Shown one piece after another: positions 47,201 through 58,566 of a stretch of DNA of 64,000 nucleotides. The notes beneath the pieces were generated by a model. That model saw only the letters and a list, made by a program, of their open reading frames with translations. It searched no databases and was not told where the DNA came from. Within the stretch, counting starts at the first letter, position 1. Each line of letters begins with the position of its first letter. This DNA comes from Chrysaora quinquecirrha (taxonomy: Eukaryota > Cnidaria > Scyphozoa > Semaeostomeae > Pelagiidae), in the NCBI GenBank assembly GCA_014526335.1, contig JACTAT010000042.1:941541-1005540 (forward strand), written 5' to 3'. The translations under genes and the position numbers were made by a program.

Positions 47201-50200
47201 GTAAGCGCTTAGCTTAGCTCTATTATCAATGACCTTTCAGCTCTTATAACATATATTTCAACCCAATGATTTCTGCTACGTCCTATGCGCTACTTAAGTG
47301 TTTGCTATAGGGACTAAGCTTTGTAAAGTGGCTTTGAGCGTAAGGGCTTAGCATAGCTCTATTATCAATGACCTTTCAGCTCTTATAACATATATTTCAA
47401 CCCAATGATTTCTGCTACGTCCCGTGCGCTAGTTAAGTGTTTGCTATGGGGGCCAAGCTTTCTAAAGTGGCTTTGAGCGTAAGGGCTTAGCATAGCACTA
47501 TTATCAATGACCTTTCAGCTCTTATAACATATATTTCAACCCAATGATTTCTGCTACGTCCTCTGAGCTAGTTAGTGTTTGCTATGGGGGCCCAGCTTTG
47601 TAAAATGGCTTTGAGCATGAGCGCTTAGCATAGCTCTATTATCAATGACCTTTCAGGTCTTATAACATATATTTCAACCCAATGATTTCTGCTACGTCCC
47701 GTGCGCTAGTTAAGTGTTTGCTATGGGTGCCCAGCTTTGTAAAATGGCTTTGAGCGTAAGAGCTTAGCATAGCTCTATTATCAAAGACTGTTCAGCTCTT
47801 ATAACATATATTTCAACCCAATGATTTCGGCAAAGTCCCGTGCGCTAGTTAGTGTTTGCTATGGGGGCCCAGCTTTGTAAAGTTGCTTTGAGCGTATGCA
47901 CTTAGCATAGATCTTTTATTAAAGACCGTTCAGCTCTTATAACATATATTTCAACCCAATGATTTCTGCTAAGTCCTCTGAGCTAGTTAGTGTTTGCTTT
48001 GGGTGCCCAGCTTTGTAAAATGGCTTTGAGCGTAATGGCTTAGCATAGTTCTATTATCAATGACCTTTCAGCTCTTATAACACATATTTCAACCCAATTA
48101 TTTCTGCTACGTCCCATGCGCTAGTTAAGTGTTTGTTATGGGGGCCCAGCTTTGTAAAATGGCTTTGAGCGTAAGGGCTTAGCATAGTTCTATTATCAAT
48201 GACCTTTCAGCTCTTATAAATTATGTTTTAACCCAATGATTTCTGCTACGTCCAATGCGCTAGTTAAGTGTTTGCTATGGGGAGCAAGCTTTGTAAAGTG
48301 GCTTTGAGCGTAAGGGCTTAGCATAGCTCTATTATCAATGACCTTTCAGCTCTTATGTTTTAACCCAATGATTTCTGCTACGTCCTATGCGCTAGTTAAG
48401 TGATTGCTATGGGGGCCATGTTTTGTAAAGTGGCTTTGAGCGTAAAAGCTTAGCATAGCTCTATTATCAATGACCTTTAAGCTCTTATAACATATATTTC
48501 AACCCAATGATTTCTGCTACGTCCTATGCGCTAGTTAAGTGATTGCTATGGGGGTCATGTTTTGTAAAGTGGCTTTGAGCGTAAAAGCTTAGCATAGCTC
48601 TATTATCAATGACCTTTCAGCTCTTATAACATATATTTCAACCCAATGATTTCTGCTACGTCCTATGCGCTAGTTAGTGTTTGCTATGGGGGCCCAGCTT
48701 TGTAAAGTGGCTTTGAGCATAAGGGCTTAGCATAGCTCTATTATCAATGACCTTTCAGCTCTTATAACATATATTTCAACCCAATGATTTCTGCTTAGTC
48801 CCGTGCGCTAGTTAAGTGTTTGCTATGGGGGCCCAGCTTTGTAAATTGGCTTTGAGCGTAAGGGCTTAGCATAGCTCTATTATCAATGACCTTTCAGCTC
48901 TTAAAACATATAATTCAACCCAATGATTTCTGCTACATCCTATGCGCTAGTTAAGTGTTTGCTAAGGGGGCCCAGCTTTGTAAAGTTGCTTTGAGCGTAA
49001 GCGCTTAGAATAGCACTATTATAAATTACCTTTCAGATCTTATAACATATATTTCAACCCAATGATTTCTGCTACGTCCCATGCATTAGTTAAGTGTTTG
49101 CTATGGGGCACAGCTTTGTAAAGAGGCTTTGAGCGTAAGGGCTTAGCAAAGCTCTATTATCAATGATTTTCAGCTCTCATAACATATGTTTCAAACCCAA
49201 TGATTTCTGCTACGTCCCGTGCGCTAGTTAGTGTTTGCTATGGAGGCACAGCTTTGTAAAGTTGCTTTGAGCGTAAGGGCTTAGCATAAATCTATTATCA
49301 ATGAACTTTCAACTCTTATAACATATATTTAAACCCAATGATTTCTGCTAAGTCTCGTGCGCTAGTTAGTGTTTGCTATTGGGGCTCTGCTTTGTAAAGT
49401 TGCTTTGAGCGTATGCGCTTAGCATAGATCTTTTATTAAAGACCGTTCAGCTCTTATAACATATGTTTAAACCCAATGATTTCTGCTAAGTCCCATGCGC
49501 TAGTTAAGTGTTTGCTATGGGGGCCCAGCTTTGTAAATTGGCTTTGAGCATAAGCGCTTAGCATAGCTCTATTATCAATGACCTTTCAGCTCTTATAACA
49601 TATAATTCAACCCAATGATTTCTGCTACTTCCTATGCGGTAGTTAAGTGCTTGCTAAGGGGGCCCAGCTTTGTAAAGTTGCCTTGAGCGTAAGCGATTAG
49701 CATAGCACTATTATAAATGACCTTTCAGCTCTTATAACATATATTTCAACCCAATGATTTCTGCTACGTCCCATGCGCTAGTTAAGTGTTTGTTATGGGG
49801 GCCCAGCTTTGTAAAATGGCTTTGAGCGTAAGGGCTTAGCATAGTTCTATTATCAATGACCTTTCAGCTCTTATAAATTATGTTTTAACCCAATGATTTC
49901 TGCTACGTCCTATGCGCTAGTTAAGTGTTTGCTATGGGGTCCCAGCTTTGTAAATTGGCTTTGAGCGTAAGGGCTTAGCATAGCTCTATTATCAATGACC
50001 TTTCAGCTCTTAAAACATATAATTCAACCCAATGATTTCTGCTACATCCTATGCGCTAGTTAAGTGTTTGCTAAGGGGGCCCAGCTTTGTAAAGTTGCTT
50101 TGAGCGTAAGCACTTAGCATAGCACTATTATAAATTACCTTTCAGATCTTATAACATATATTTCAACCCAATGATTTCTGCTACGTCCATGCGCTAGTTA

Positions 50201-51859
50201 AGTGTTTGCTATGGGGACCAAGCTTTGTAAAGTGGCTTTGAGCGTAAGGGCTTAGCATAGCTCTATTATCAATGACCTTTCAGCTCTTATAACATATATT
50301 TCAACCCAATGATTTCTGCTACGTCCTATGCGCTAGTTAGTGTTTGCTATGGGGCCCAGCTTTGTAAAGTGGCTTTGAGCGTAAGGGCTCAGCATAGCTC
50401 TATTATCAATGACCTTTCAGCTCTTATAACATATATTTCAACCCAATGATTTCTGCTACGTCCCGTGCGCTAGTTAGTGTTTGCTATGGGGGCCAAGCTT
50501 TGTAAAGTGGCTTTGAGCGTAAACTCTTAGCATAGCTCTATTATCAATGACCTTTCAGCTCTTATAACATATATTTCAACCCAATGATTTCTTCTTAGTC
50601 CCGTGCGCTAGTTAAGTGTTTGCTATGGGGGCCCAGCTTTGTAAATTGGCTTTGAGCGTAAGGGCTTAGCATAGCTCTATTATCAATGACCTTTCAGCTC
50701 TTAAAACATATAATTCAACCCAATGATTTCTGCTACATCCTATGCGCTAGTTAAGTGTTTGCTAAGGGGGCCCAGCTTTGTAAAGTTGCTTTGAGCGTAA
50801 GCGCTTAGCATAGCACTATTATAAATTACCTTTCAGATCTTATAACATATATTTCAACCCAATGATTTCTGCTACGTCCCATGCGCTAGTTAAGTGTTTG
50901 CTATGGGGACCAAGCTTTGTAAAGTGGCTTTGAGCGTAAGGGCTTAGCATAGCTCTATTATCAATGATCTTTCAGCTCTTATAACATATATTTCAACCCA
51001 ATGATTTCTGCTTAGTCCCGTGCGCTAGTTAAGTGTTTGCTATGGGGGCCAAGCTTTGTAAAGTGGCTTTGAGCATAAGCGCTAAGCATAGCCCCATTAT
51101 CAATGACCGTTCAGCTCTTATAACATATATTTCAACCCAATGATTTCTGCTTAGTCCCGTGCGCTAGTTAAGTGTTTGCTATGGGGGCCAAGCTTTGTAA
51201 AGTGGCTTTGAGCGTAACCGCTTAGCATAGCTCTATTATCAATGACCTTTCAGCTCTTATAACATATATTTCAACCCAATGATTTCTGCTACGTCCCGTG
51301 CGCTAGTTAGTGTTTGCTATGGGGGCGAAGCTTTGTAAAGTGGCTTTGAGCGTAACCGCTTAGCATAGCTCTATTATCAATGACCTTTCAGCTCTTATAA
51401 CATATATTTCAACCCAATGATTTCTGCTTAGTCCCGTGCGCTAGTTAAGTGTTTGCTATGGGGGCGAAGCTTTGTAAAGTGGCTTTGAGCGTAACCGCTT
51501 AGCATAGCTCTATTATCAATGACCTTTCAGCTCTTATAACATATATTTCAACCCAATGATTTCTGCTTAGTCCCGTGCGCTAGTTAGTGTTTGCTATGGG
51601 GGCCAAGCTTTGTAAAATGGCTTTGAGCATAAGCGCTTATCATAGCTCTATTATCAAAGACTTTTCAGCTCTTATAACATGTACTTCAACCCAATGATTT
51701 CTGCTACGTCCCGTGCGCTAGTTAAGTGTTTGCTATGGGGGCCCAGCTTTGTAAAGTGGCTTTGAGCGTAACCGCTTAGCATAGCTCTATTATCAAAGAC
51801 TTTTCAGCTCTTATAACATGTATTTCAACCCAATGATTTCTGCAAAGTCTCGTGCGCTA
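43996..51859. repeat. Satellite B array, segment 4
   Basis: About 57 units of the 138/139-bp family. It includes a run of three ACTTC(T/A)GCCAAGTCTCG units at about 46690-47030, a two-unit duplication near 45300-45860 (offset 278 bp), and one unit with an internal deletion at 48350-48362 (CTCTTATGTTTTAACCC). The last full unit stops at CGTGCGCTA, where the 220-bp foldback element is inserted. No genes are seen. Confidence 0.95.
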
Positions 51860-52079
51860 CAATCTTGGACAAAATATTATGAGACAAATTTTGCTTTGAG
51901 AGTGCCTCTGCCCCCCTTCCCCCTGATTCAATGTTGTGCTTATAAAAGTTGTCTCGTCGTCACTTTCTTGGTGTTCCATGTTGTTTTCAACAATTTGCAA
52001 CATTGAAAAAAGGGGAAGGGGCGAAAATGTAGAAAATGTAGAAAAATCCAATTTGTCTCATAATTTATGTCCATGATTG
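51860..52079. mobile_element. 220-bp foldback MITE with TA target duplication (Tc1/mariner-like)
   Basis: The left end CAATCTTGGACA and the right end TGTCCATGATTG form imperfect terminal inverted repeats of about 31 bp that continue through ATTATGAGACAAATT. Further in, CCCTTCCCCC...TTCAATGTTG pairs with CAACATTGAA...GGGGAAGGGGC, so most of the element can fold back. It is flanked by TA on both sides. Removing it with one TA restores the satellite motif GTGCGCTAGTTAGTG exactly. The TA duplication and the size fit a Tc1/mariner-type non-autonomous element. Short open frames inside are not convincing genes. Confidence 0.88.
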
Positions 52080-52985
52080 TAGTTAGTGTTTGCTATGGGT
52101 GCCCAGCTTTGTAAAATGGCTTTGAGCGTAAGCGGTTAGCATAGCTCTATTATCAATGACCTTTCAGCTCTTATAACATACATTTAAACACAGTGACTTC
52201 TGCAAAGTCTCGTGCGCTAGTTAGTGTTTGCTATGGGTGCCAAGCTTTGTAAAGTGGCTTTGAGCGTAATGGCTTAGCATAGCTCTATTATCAATAACCT
52301 TTCAGCTCTTATAAATTATGTTTTAACCCAATGATTTCTGCTACGTCCTATGCGCTAGTTAAGTCCTTGCTATGGGGGCCCAGCTTTGTAAAATGGCTTT
52401 GAGCGTAAACGCTTAGCATAGTTCTATTATCAATGCCCTTTCAGCTCTTATAACATATATTTCAACCAAATGATTTCTGCTACGTCCCGTGCGCTAGTTA
52501 GTGTTTGCTATGGGGGCCAAGCTTTGTAAAGTGGCTTTGAGCGTAAGCGCTTAGCATAGCTCTATTATCAAAGTCCTTTCAGCTCTTATAACATATATTT
52601 CAACCCACAGATTTCTGCTACGTCCCGTGCGCTAGTTAGTGTTTACTATGGGGGCCCAGCTTTGTAAAATTGCTTTGAGCGTAAGCGCTTAGCATAGCTC
52701 TATTATCAAAGACCATTCAGCTCGTATAACATACATTTCAACCCAATGACTTCTGCAACGTCTCGTGCGCTAGTTAGTGTTTGCTATGGGTGCCCAGCTT
52801 TGTAAAATGGCTTTGAGCGTAAGCATTTAGCATAGCTCTATTATCAATGACCTTTCAGCTCTTATAACATATATTTCAACCCAATGATTTCTGCTACGTC
52901 CCGTGCGCTAGTTAGTGTTTACTATGGGGGCCCAGCTTTGTAAAATGGCTTTGAGCGTAAGCCCTATGCATATCTCTATTACCAA
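52080..52985. repeat. Satellite B array, segment 5
   Basis: About 6.5 units continuing the array in phase after the foldback element, starting AGTTAGTGTTTGC. Units are still close to consensus. Confidence 0.93.
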
Positions 52986-53350
52986 AATCTTTCTAATCCC
53001 TTGTTCTCTGCCAAGTTCCGTGCGATTATTTGCTACAAGGTTGAGCAAAGACCTTAAGGTTCCTAAGAATGGCCTTAAGCTTAGCCCTTAGCACTTAGCA
53101 TTGATTTATCATCAAAGCCCTTTGCGCTATTTGAACTTAAATTTTGACCAAATATTTTCTACGAAGTTCCGTTCGTTAGTTTCTTATTTCCTAGGGAGGT
53201 CTAGCTTCTAAAAATTGCATTAAGCGTGACCCAGTAGCATAGATATATTATCAGCAATGCGCTTTGCGTTATTTGTACATCAATTTCATCCAGACTTTTA
53301 TTGCCATGGTACTTGCACGAGTTGTTATCTTGTAGGGACCCTCTCCGTAA
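52986..53350. repeat. Decayed satellite B units at the array edge
   Basis: Three increasingly diverged units remain recognisable by GTTCCGTGCGATTA, AGCATTGATTTATCATCAAAG, TTCTACGAAGTTCCGTTCG and AGCATAGATATATTATCA at roughly unit spacing. After TAGGGACCCTCTCCG the similarity is lost. This is what is expected where unequal exchange no longer homogenises the array end. Confidence 0.8.
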
Positions 53351-53938
53351 GAAGGCGATCTTACTCTATAGCCAATGTAATTTAAGTTATTTGAGTTTAC
53401 AACTATATTATCTTATCTTTATAAAACTAATATATTCCTATCACTAGAAAGCGGTAGTGATTCATTTGAACAGATAAGCACTCAAACTTAGATTAGTATT
53501 TGGTTAGTGTAGGGAGAACGACGTATCTAAAATCAAGCCAGTCAATGAAAATAAAAGTGAATTCAAAAGTTAGTAAATGAATGAATGCCTTTTTCTTTTG
53601 CTCAATTTAGTCTTTCTCATTGATCTAACTTATCTGCAAGCTGTCTTGAGCTGAGTCTTTTGCATAAATGCTTGAGCTCCATTGTTTCTTTGAACAAGGC
53701 ATACGCCATATCTTCTCTTAAAGTGACTTTGGTGTATATAGTCGCTAAACACAGCTGCAATTTTCAAATTTTCTTCTTAGGTATAACAGTAGCGGTTGGC
53801 TGTGGACTGGCTTGTCATGTCTGTTGACTCAGCTTCAACAGAATCTTCCAATGCATTTGACTTCTTGTCTTCTAGGGGTATCTCCGTGCAGTGATACATT
53901 CTATCGATGCGATCTGCAGCAGTGGCTTTAAAAATTGA
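53351..53938. other. Unannotated spacer between satellite B and the LINE
   Basis: A/T-rich, apparently single-copy sequence without satellite units or a recognisable element end. The only coding-like stretch is a 56-codon minus-strand frame at 53777-53947, opening after a TAA and containing IFKATAADRIDRMYHCTEI and a Ser/Thr-rich end. It could be a host exon remnant or chance. A TTTTAAG lies at its 5' side where a splice acceptor would be. I do not recognise it. Confidence 0.4.
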
Positions 53939-55402
53939 AATGCCGACTTAAAAGGTTTTATCCGAGGAAAGGTGGACAGCATAGAAAACGACGTGAAAGT
54001 TTTATGCAAAGAAAATTCAAAAAAAATTCATGAAAAACAGAAAATTAAAAATCTTTCAGTCGATCGAAATACAGTGGACATGGAGGATGATATCTTGTGC
54101 CAGGATTTCTCGGGCGATGATCTGCAAAACAATCATGCAATGTTTCAAGGCCTGACATATGATAAGCAAAGAAGTGTCATTTCAGCCCCTTGGGAACTCC
54201 CGAAAAATCCATCACGCTTATCTCAACCTGTTAAGTCAAGTATTGAAAGGAGAAATAGATTTGATGCTTTGAGAGACGATCCCCTGGACGATTTTCGCTC
54301 AAATCCAACACGGGACTCTGTGTTGATCCCCAGCAGAGATCGAAGACAAGAAAGACAAAAAGGAGCAATTCCCAAAAAAATGGAAAGAGCAGAAATGAAT
54401 GATACAATCTATAGTGACAAAAGACTTGAAAGGGTAGTACAAGAAGATGAACAAGCAAGAGTGGCCCCTGGCCATCTTACATACAATGAAGTTGTGCAAA
54501 AAACAGCCTACCAAAAACAGGAATTCCAAGACAGACATGAAACTCAAGGCAGGAGAAAAGAATTCAACAGGAAGCCAACACTGACTATCCTTGGAGATTC
54601 TATGGTGAAAAGAATTCGAAGCCAAGACTTAAACCGAGAATGCCCACAGTTTAAAACATATGTAAAAACTTTTTCCGGGGCAAAGGTCGAAGACATGTTC
54701 TCATATGTAGAACCCACGATGAAGATGAATCCTGACAGAATAATTTTAATGTGTGGCACCAATAATTTAAGAGATGATCAAACAAGCTAATTAGCCTAGC
54801 AATAAAAGTATGGCCAGGTGAATAACGCGGACCCCGCGGACCCTGCGGACCTCGCGGTTGGAATTCACCGAAATTTTCCTTGATAACGAAGTCGGCCTAA
54901 ATTTACAAACAATATAAACGAAAGCTTTAGTGATGCTTGACGTTTAATAAAAGAAACATAAATACGACAATTAATTGCCATCAGAAGTATTTTAATTCTT
55001 AACAAGAAGAAATAATGTTAAAGTCCGCGAAATCAGAAGGTCTGCGTTATTCATTTTGGCCTAGGAAAAGTGAATAACGCGGACCCACATGTCGCGGACC
55101 AAAACAGGCAGGTCTGCGAGGTCCGCGGGGTCCGCGTTATTCACCTGGCCATAAAAGTATCCGAAAAAGCAAGTGGAGTGGCAGTATCAGGAATTGTATA
55201 TCGAGGAGACTCACAAGCTCTGGAAACGAAAAGAAGATTGGTCAACAGGTTAGTCGAAAACAGTCTGAAAACTTATGGAATTGAATTTATTGATCATGAT
55301 AACTTAACGGGAAAACACTTAGATAAATGGGGGCTTCACCCAAATTTTAACGGAAACAATCTTCTTGTTGGTAACTTTATTTGCTTCATTAACAACGCTT
55401 GA
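53939..55402 (+). pseudogene. LINE ORF1: SGNH/GDSL hydrolase-like protein, interrupted
   Basis: The frame is open from about 53939; the first in-frame start-like codon is a GTG at 53972 and the first ATG is at 54080. The N-terminus is charged and probably coiled (residues 1-40 from 53972), followed by a basic, low-complexity middle. The hydrolase domain starts at LTILGDSMVKRI (catalytic Ser210) and has the GTNNL block at 262-266. A one-base loss puts a TAA at 54788. A 341-bp transposon then sits at 54811-55151. The rest of the domain resumes at 55152 and includes the DKWGLHPN block carrying the catalytic Asp-His pair. So all SGNH catalytic blocks are present but split. In CR1/L2-type LINEs this esterase-like ORF1 accompanies the element RNP; its exact role is not settled. 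The frame ends at TGA 55400-55402. Confidence 0.85.
54811..55151. mobile_element. 341-bp non-autonomous DNA transposon with 8-bp TSD
   Basis: Terminal inverted repeats start TGGCCAGGTGAATAACGCGG at both ends, with pairing continuing through a GC-rich CGGACCCCGCGGACC tract (over 30 bp). The element is flanked by TAAAAGTA on each side (54803-54810 and 55152-55159). The interior is A/T-rich and has no ORF; a second CCGCG-type copy of the terminal motif lies at about 55070-55110. An 8-bp duplication fits hAT, P or related superfamilies, but the ends are not a standard hAT terminus, so the family is left open. Confidence 0.9.
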
Positions 55403-58196
55403 CTAAGATTAATTGGTACTGTAGGTTACAATATAGAAGTTATAGATAAGACAATAAATGAAAGCTTATCGACGTGCAAAAGCCCATTATCTCCTAATAG
55501 CAATCCGATTTCGGGCTTCTTAAATATTAATAGTCTGAGGAACAACAAATCAATAAGCTCCCAAGATTTCCCACTATTAAATTATGCCTCTTCTTCAAGT
55601 AACCTCACCCCTGATGCTTCAAATGGATCCCAAATTTCGTCCAGCGAGATTAAAAGCCCAACATCTCCGATTAGTAACACAAGCAGTACCAGTACGCTTG
55701 ATGAACATTTTCGTATACGACTGCAGTATCCAAATAATCCGATTTTGGGTTTCTTAAATATTAATAGTCTAAGGAACAAGATAGTCGATCTTAGGATCTT
55801 TATCCAGAAATTGCAACCTGATTTTTTCGTGGTACAAGAGACTAAGCTTGATAGTTCATTTAAAACAAATAATTTTCTCTTAAACAATTATCAAAAACCT
55901 CAGCGTTTAGATAGAAATGCCCATGGAGGGGGACTGTTGGCCTATGCAAGAAAAGGCTTAGTCTGTAATAGGAAGGCATGCTTTGAATCCCCTGAACTTG
56001 AAATGATTTGCTCAGAACTAGTAATAAACAAAAAGAAATGGATTATTTTCTCCCTGCACCGTCCTCCAGTCTCCACAAATTTAGTCCCTATTTTTGACAA
56101 GCTCCTCGAGCAATTGAATATCGTTCTCGACAATTATGATAATCTTATTATTTTGGGAGATTTAAATATAGATACCATGAATATAAATGACCCTGGTTAC
56201 AATAAATTACTTCTACTTATGGATATATTTAATTTGACAAACTTAGTTAAGGTAAAAACGTGCTTTGCAACTCCTCTCGGATCATCTATTGATGTTATAC
56301 TGACGAATCGGCCCTCATGTTTCCAAAAGACAACAGCCTTTGAAACCGGCATAAGCGACCATCATAATCTTGTTTTTACTCAAATGAAGGCTAAAGCACC
56401 TCGTCTGAAGAGAAAGTGCATCAAATATCGTTCATATAAAACTTTCGATGAACTAAAATTCCGCGAAGATATAAAGAGTGCTGTTTTGTGCATCAATTTT
56501 GAGGACCCCAATTCGGCTTATGAGAAACTAACTGATACTATAAGAAATATTGTAAATACACATGCTCCCCTCAAGACTAGATTTCTAAGGGGAAATACTG
56601 CTCCCTTCATGAACAAAGAGCTCAAGCATGCAATCTATCATAGATCCAAACTTAAAAACAATTTAAATAAAAATCCTACTACTGAAAACAGATTAAGGTA
56701 CAAAAAACAACGTAATAAATGTGTAAGCCTTCGACGAAAAGCAATTAAAACTCATTTCAAAAATGCCACAAAATCTGGTAACTTAAATAATCAAGATTTT
56801 TGGAACCTTGTGAAACCATTTCTTTCTAACAAGGGCGCCTCAGGAAATGACGACATTATACTAGTTAAAGAGAACAAGATTATCACTGACAGTAAAGAGC
56901 TAGCGAATATTTTCAACTCTTACTATATAAACATTGTAGAAAATTCAAGTGGAGAAAAGCCAACAAGTCTTGCAGAAAACTTGCCCAATGCTACCGACAG
57001 AAATATAGTTCGTCTCATTAAGGAACAATACAAAGCTCATAATAGTATTAAGAATATAACAACGAATAAAGCTAGCTCAGATGCAACATTTTCTTTTCAA
57101 GAAGTAGACGAAAATACAATTAGAAATCTGCTTAATGGGCTTGATAGCAAAAAATCAACTGGAGTAGATACCATTCCTGCAAAACTTGTACGTATTTCCG
57201 CAAATGAACTTGCCCCTGCTTTAACTATAGTAGTAAATAATTGCATTAAAAGCTCTATATTCCCAGATAATGCTAAACAAGCAGTAGTTACTCCATTAGA
57301 TAAGGGAGAACCCACAAGAACTGTTGAAAGAAACTTTCGCCCGATAAGTATTCTTAACATTTTTTCAAAAATTTTGGAAAAGGTTATGAAAAATCAACTA
57401 ACATCTTATCTAGATCAATGTCTGTCCAGTTTCATTTCGGCCTATAGAAAAAGATATAGCACCCAACACGTTCTGATACGACTTCTGGAAGATTGGCGCC
57501 TGAATCTTGACCACGGCAAAATCGTTGGTGCTGTGCTTACTGATCTTTCCAAAGCATTCGATTGCGTACCTCATGATCTTATCATTGCCAAACTTGCCGC
57601 ATATGGTTTTGATGAAAACTCACTTGTCTTTATTTACTCTTATCTTAAGAATAGAAAACAGGCAGTTAGGATAAATAACGAATACAGCAGTTTTGAAACT
57701 CTTCTCTCTGGTGTTCCGCAGGGATCAGTACTAGGACCAGTGCTTTTTAATGTTTTCATTGGTGATCTTTTCTATTCTATCAAACGTGGGAATCTCCATA
57801 ACTATGCAGACGATAACACTATTACCTATGCCTCAAGCAGCTTAGATCATCTCATAAACACTCTAGAACAGGAATCAAACATTTCTCTCAACTGGCTACA
57901 TGAAAATCATATGATTGCCAACCCAGACAAGTTCCAATCTATTGTTGTTAGAAGAGATAGGGAAAATACTGAAGGTATTGAACTATCCACAGGTGGTTCA
58001 TTAATCTCGACAGAAATTCATGTTAAATTTCTAGGAGTAAAAATAGATAACAGGCTAGATTTCGATTTGCACATATCTGATTTGTGTAGAAAGGCTGGAG
58101 CTCAACTAAACGCACTGAAACGATTACGATTCTATATTGGATTCAAAGAAAAAAAAGTCCTCATAGAGAGTTTTGTTTACTCAAACTTTCATTACT
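55403..58196 (+). CDS. LINE ORF2: AP-like endonuclease and reverse transcriptase (truncated by insertion)
   Basis: Open from directly after the ORF1 TGA, in the same frame, with no ATG before the endonuclease; a TTG at 55745 is the first start-like codon next to the domain. Counting from 55745: endonuclease with LNINSLRN at 4-11, QETK with Glu32, GDLN with Asp139, and SDHH with Asp205/His206; a basic linker 220-440; RT with DKGEPTRTVERNFRPISILN near 519-538, LSKAFDCVPHDL near 601-612, GVPQGSVLGP at 656-665 and YADD at 687-690. The protein nicks the target and reverse-transcribes the element RNA there. At 58196 the frame runs into a DNA transposon and stops at 58210. Its remaining C-terminus is at 60822-61266. 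A 45-bp segment at the endonuclease start is duplicated at 55502-55546. Confidence 0.92.
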
Positions 58197-58566
58197 TGTT
58201 GGGGAGATGAGCTCGTAACTTGTCGTAACATTATTGTTTAGAACAATAGGTTAATTGCTTGTCTTCACCAATCAGAATGCAGAAGTCATATTTGCGCATC
58301 GCGCATGTGAACAAACTTTCGTTCGTAGAAAGATTGTGCTCTTCCATCGAAGCTTCCTCGGCATGGTGTGAGGGTAGGCCTCATACGTTTTTTTAGGCCA
58401 ATGGTTACCGTATTTAGTGTAGTGTTTGGATGGTTCATTTTCATTGGTGTTTGTTTTCAGTGGTCATTGGTAGATAGAGAGCGGTCAATAACCGTCTGTC
58501 CAAGTGGTTCGACGCCTCTTAGCTTAGGCTTTGTTTTTGGTTTTCTGGGCCTATACCTCTCACAGC

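Noticed and set aside
51818..52051. Small ORFs on both strands over the 220-bp foldback element
   Set aside because: They span the element border into satellite and have no recognisable product.
1..53350. CRISPR-like regular repeats
   Set aside because: There are no unique spacers between short repeats; the whole 104- or 138-bp unit is repeated, and the window is eukaryotic.
32095..58196. LINE copies in opposite orientation as an inverted-repeat structure
   Set aside because: The minus-strand copies and the plus-strand LINE are related families with many protein differences, not recent inverted duplicates.
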